From assembly GCA_013365325.1 (NCBI GenBank), contig JABVXV010000102.1:124001-188000 (forward strand): a stretch of 64,000 bases of DNA, read 5' to 3'. How positions within the stretch are numbered: the stretch's first letter is position 1; each line of letters opens with the position of its first letter. Below the pieces are notes generated by a model, which did no database searches, was not told the DNA's origin, and saw nothing but the letters and a program-made list of their open reading frames with translations. The DNA is from Dipetalonema caudispina (lineage: Eukaryota; Nematoda; Chromadorea; Rhabditida; Onchocercidae). Positions 63,201-64,000 of this stretch are shown one piece after another. Both the position numbers and the translations under genes were made by a program.

Positions 63201-64000
63201 TTCAATTGTTCCCATTTTTCTTACAATCCTTAATGGTAAGTAGCATTTGAATGAATAAATGCAATATTATTCGGGGATGATTTTATGATAAACAAATAGT
63301 TGTCATTTCGTTTTTAAATGATTGGAAAGCAATAAGTTGGATTTTTTATAATAGAATATTTTTTAAAAAAATGAAATTTGATCAAAAACAATGTGGAATT
63401 TTCGACAAGATCGGAATTAAAACAGTAATATTAGGATGTAAAAAATGAAATTTGAGTGGGAAACTTTAAAATTTCATTCAATTGAGATTTTCTTAATACA
63501 TATATTTAAACATGCTACAGAATCGATAATATGTGATCAATCACGACAAGATGTAATGGATGGTTTATATTCAGGAAGTCTAAGTGTTCTTTCATTTTCA
63601 TTTGCATCTGCACCAAATGATCTCTTGACTTTTACTTCATCAATTTTGATTATTATTTTTTGGTTAGTAAATTACTCAGAGAAATTTATTTGCAATGAAG
63701 AATTGGCTTCAGTACAGCAAAAAAGATAATATGCTTTTAAAAAATGATAAATAGCGTTTGATTTGAACAATTAAAAAAAAAATTAAAGCTTCTGGATATG
63801 GAAACTTAGTTCGAAGGGTCAGATATATCCTTATCCAGGTCATGCTAACACTATTCGGAATAAGAAAGTCTATTGCAATACATCAAACTCTGATAATTTC
63901 AGGCATTTCTACCCACTTAGGGACTGGAGTTATATTTGGAGTTTAACATTACCTTTATGGTGTTGCTACCAGTACTTTCAAATTCTTGTATTGATTGTAA
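60270..64000 (+). CDS. ABCG-type half-transporter, ABCG5-like (3' end cut by window)
   Basis: ABC half-transporter of the G subfamily (ATPase first, then membrane domain); family members move sterols and lipids. Exons: 60270-60367 (LKEVSIMVQSGEIHGIVGNA), 60849-60941 (Walker A completed, GSGKTTLLKIIAG), 61105-61250 (CAFVNFNQALIETI), 61339-61456 (signature region), 61690-61881 (Walker B LIILDEPTDG; VPRSDLYQLF), 62206-62286 (FSRIGFPCPTNENPAIYY), 62395-62480, 62568-62687, 63029-63239 (LLRLLLLPLLTLLICSYS), 63521-63666 (DQSRQDVMDGLYSG) and 63839-63940. Phases agree at nearly all junctions. Order and motifs best fit ABCG5 (GYPCPEHSNPFDFY; DQESQDGLYQ). The signature is degenerate (DLNKAARRR) and the H-loop His is Arg. 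The N-terminus upstream of 60270 was not found, and a loop before the last visible exon appears short or missing. Confidence 0.82.

Overview
The window is AT-rich eukaryotic DNA with many small exons separated by introns that start GT and usually end TTTCAG or TTTTAG. Acceptor-like sites lie a few bases before start codons, as expected for spliced-leader trans-splicing. Gene content (torsin of the OOC-5 type, tuberin, small secreted cysteine-rich proteins) and compact tail-to-tail and head-to-tail packing point to a nematode. The presence of tuberin, which Caenorhabditis elegans lacks, fits a non-rhabditid such as a spirurid/filarial worm. That placement is inference. No bacterial, viral, CRISPR, rRNA or tRNA features were seen.

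Layout. 1-2.1 kb: tail of an unidentified plus-strand gene, a CA microsatellite and a microRNA-like hairpin. 2.1-9.4 kb, minus: PPP4R4, a HEAT-repeat regulatory subunit of protein phosphatase 4. 9.4-13 kb: divergent spacer with a possibly broken small repeat/membrane gene. 13-22.2 kb, plus: TSC2 (tuberin), complete through its Rap-GAP domain, with a long G.U-compensated hairpin in one intron. 23.3-33.3 kb, minus: RCL1, an unrecognised secreted protein, RNASEH2C and torsin in a row with short gaps, a likely operon. 34.2-35.4 kb, plus: a 98-residue orphan gene. 36-42 kb: scattered exon candidates on both strands, one with a probable frameshift. 42.6-44.4 kb, minus: a secreted cysteine-rich protein whose upstream region carries a 74-bp direct repeat around pseudoknot-like inverted repeats. 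44.7-49.8 kb: gene-poor. 49.8-51.2 kb: a Ly6/three-finger-like gene and a divergent small secreted protein. 54.3-55.5 kb, plus: NDUFB2-like complex I subunit. 60.3-64 kb, plus: ABCG-type (ABCG5-like) half-transporter cut by the window end.

Functional themes. TSC2 restrains Rheb/TORC1 and PPP4R4 is a PP4 scaffold; the two genes are divergently arranged. The 23-33 kb block groups housekeeping genes (rRNA processing, ribonucleotide repair, ER torsin), as is typical of nematode operons. The right half is richer in lineage-specific secreted or membrane genes. Exon boundaries were read by eye from splice consensus, phase and recalled family alignments, so small exons and exact 5' ends may be wrong.
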